This document shows positions 63,399-64,000 of a DNA stretch of 64,000 nt, piece after piece. The notes beneath the pieces are model-generated. The model was given only the letters and a program-made list of their open reading frames with translations. It was not told where the DNA came from and did not search any database. The stretch is from positions 62,001 through 126,000 of the forward strand of contig NZ_BDDT01000007.1 in the NCBI RefSeq assembly GCF_001661495.1. The letters run 5' to 3'. Both the position numbers and the translations under genes were made by a program. Positions within the stretch are counted from its first letter, which is position 1, and each line of letters begins with the position of its first letter. The DNA comes from Pseudoalteromonas prydzensis. Its GTDB lineage: Bacteria; Pseudomonadota; Gammaproteobacteria; Enterobacterales; Alteromonadaceae.

Positions 63399-64000
63399 AT
63401 GAAGCAAAAAAAGCAACTCGGCAAAACTAATGTCGTCTGGGCTAGTTTTATTGCTGTAGTGCTATGTATTGTGGTGGGTAATGCTATTTTAGCGATGAAT
63501 ACTATTCAGAGCCTTACGCAAACTCAGCAGCGTTTAGATGACACAGGGATGCTAAATACCGCAATTGAAAAGCTTCATCTTTCTATTGTACAGGCTGAAT
63601 CAGGTCAACGCGGTTTTTTACTGACCGGTGATGAAGCGTATTTAGCACCGTATTACGATGCTATTTTACAGCTTAATTCACAAGCTAAGTTGGTAAAAGG
63701 TTTACGAACTGAGATCGATGGTCAGGCTGATAAAGTCGCTCGTTTACTCTATTTAGTGGATGATAAAGTGGCAATACTAACTAGAACCGCTGATTTAGCA
63801 TTGGCTGACAACGAGCGGCGTGCACATTATCTACTAGAAACACACCAAGGGCGTAAGATTTACGAGGAAATTCGCCTACTCGCTAACGAAATTCAAGACG
63901 CTGAATCAGCCTTTAAGCTTGTTCAATTTAGAAAGCTCGGGCAAATCAAAAAAGAGGCAAAAGTCACTTTTGCAATTACTGCTGTGACGAGTGGTTTATT
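63399..64000 (+). CDS. CHASE3-domain sensor protein, N-terminal part (runs off the window)
   Basis: An ATG at 63399 (AAGGGAAAG upstream) opens a frame with no stop to the window end, 200 codons. One membrane helix (about 12-32, WASFIAVVLCIVVGNAILA) is followed by a CHASE3 extracytoplasmic domain with the signature AESGQRGFLLTGDEAYLAPY, and a second helix begins at the edge (TFAITAVTSGLF). Probably a histidine kinase partner of the response regulator, though the kinase region is not visible. Confidence 0.85.
   Translation, partial: MKQKKQLGKTNVVWASFIAVVLCIVVGNAILAMNTIQSLTQTQQRLDDTGMLNTAIEKLHLSIVQAESGQRGFLLTGDEAYLAPYYDAILQLNSQAKLVKGLRTEIDGQADKVARLLYLVDDKVAILTRTADLALADNERRAHYLLETHQGRKIYEEIRLLANEIQDAESAFKLVQFRKLGQIKKEAKVTFAITAVTSGL

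Overview
The window looks like chromosome of a marine gammaproteobacterium of the Alteromonadales, most like Pseudoalteromonas. This is inferred from gene content and order (nudF-yqiB-cpdA-yqiA-parE, pepA-holC-valS, lptFG), a moderately AT-rich composition, many TonB/FadL/GGDEF/HD-GYP proteins and a GlyGly-CTERM lipoprotein. No database search was possible; names rest on motifs and remembered family sequences.

Layout. 1-14.3 kb is core genome: the 3' end of glnE, a TcpQ-like protein, lpxL and tolC on the minus strand, then a plus-strand run nudF-yqiB-cpdA-yqiA-parE-GGDEF-PQQ-dehydrogenase-like-parC closed by a strong terminator. 14.3-28.6 kb continues with plsC-rraB, an HD-GYP phosphodiesterase, fadL, the minus-strand set pepA-holC-valS, lptF-lptG, an RDD protein and an AidB-like acyl-CoA dehydrogenase behind a FadR-type palindrome. 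A tRNA-Leu(CAA) with promoter, leader hairpin and terminator lies at 28.7-28.9 kb. 29-33.1 kb holds accessory single genes (lipoprotein, DUF1842, GNAT, cytochrome b561).

33.3-38.3 kb is the most unusual part. Five single-gene units (DUF2971; DUF4935-type PIN; three unknowns), all on the plus strand, are separated by imperfect palindromes with the architecture of integron attC recombination sites. No integron integrase is present, so it reads as an orphan gene-cassette cluster (CALIN). One attC is interrupted by the 3' end of a decayed group II intron (domains V-VI plus a frameshifted maturase C-terminus), another by a transposase C-terminal remnant. A ~175-bp direct repeat ends in a 22-bp boundary motif that occurs before three consecutive cassette genes.

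38.4-64 kb is mixed: desaturase, VOC and GFA proteins, an AraC regulator next to a CynX-like transporter broken by a TGA stop, a YfbK/ECF sigma/putative anti-sigma operon, a TonB-dependent receptor, a rhombotarget-type lipoprotein, an ABC-F ATPase with a structured leader, tandem RcnB-like proteins, an orphan FimT/PilX-like pair, an endonuclease/exonuclease/phosphatase-fold protein, aldehyde dehydrogenase, nitronate monooxygenase with a Crp-like regulator, and at the right edge a signalling operon (sigma-54 response regulator, a 69-residue stand-alone HisKA-like protein, and a CHASE3 sensor cut by the window end).

Heptanucleotide tandem repeats occur at three separate places (after rraB, after fadL, before the desaturase), a shared repeat habit that the genes do not explain.
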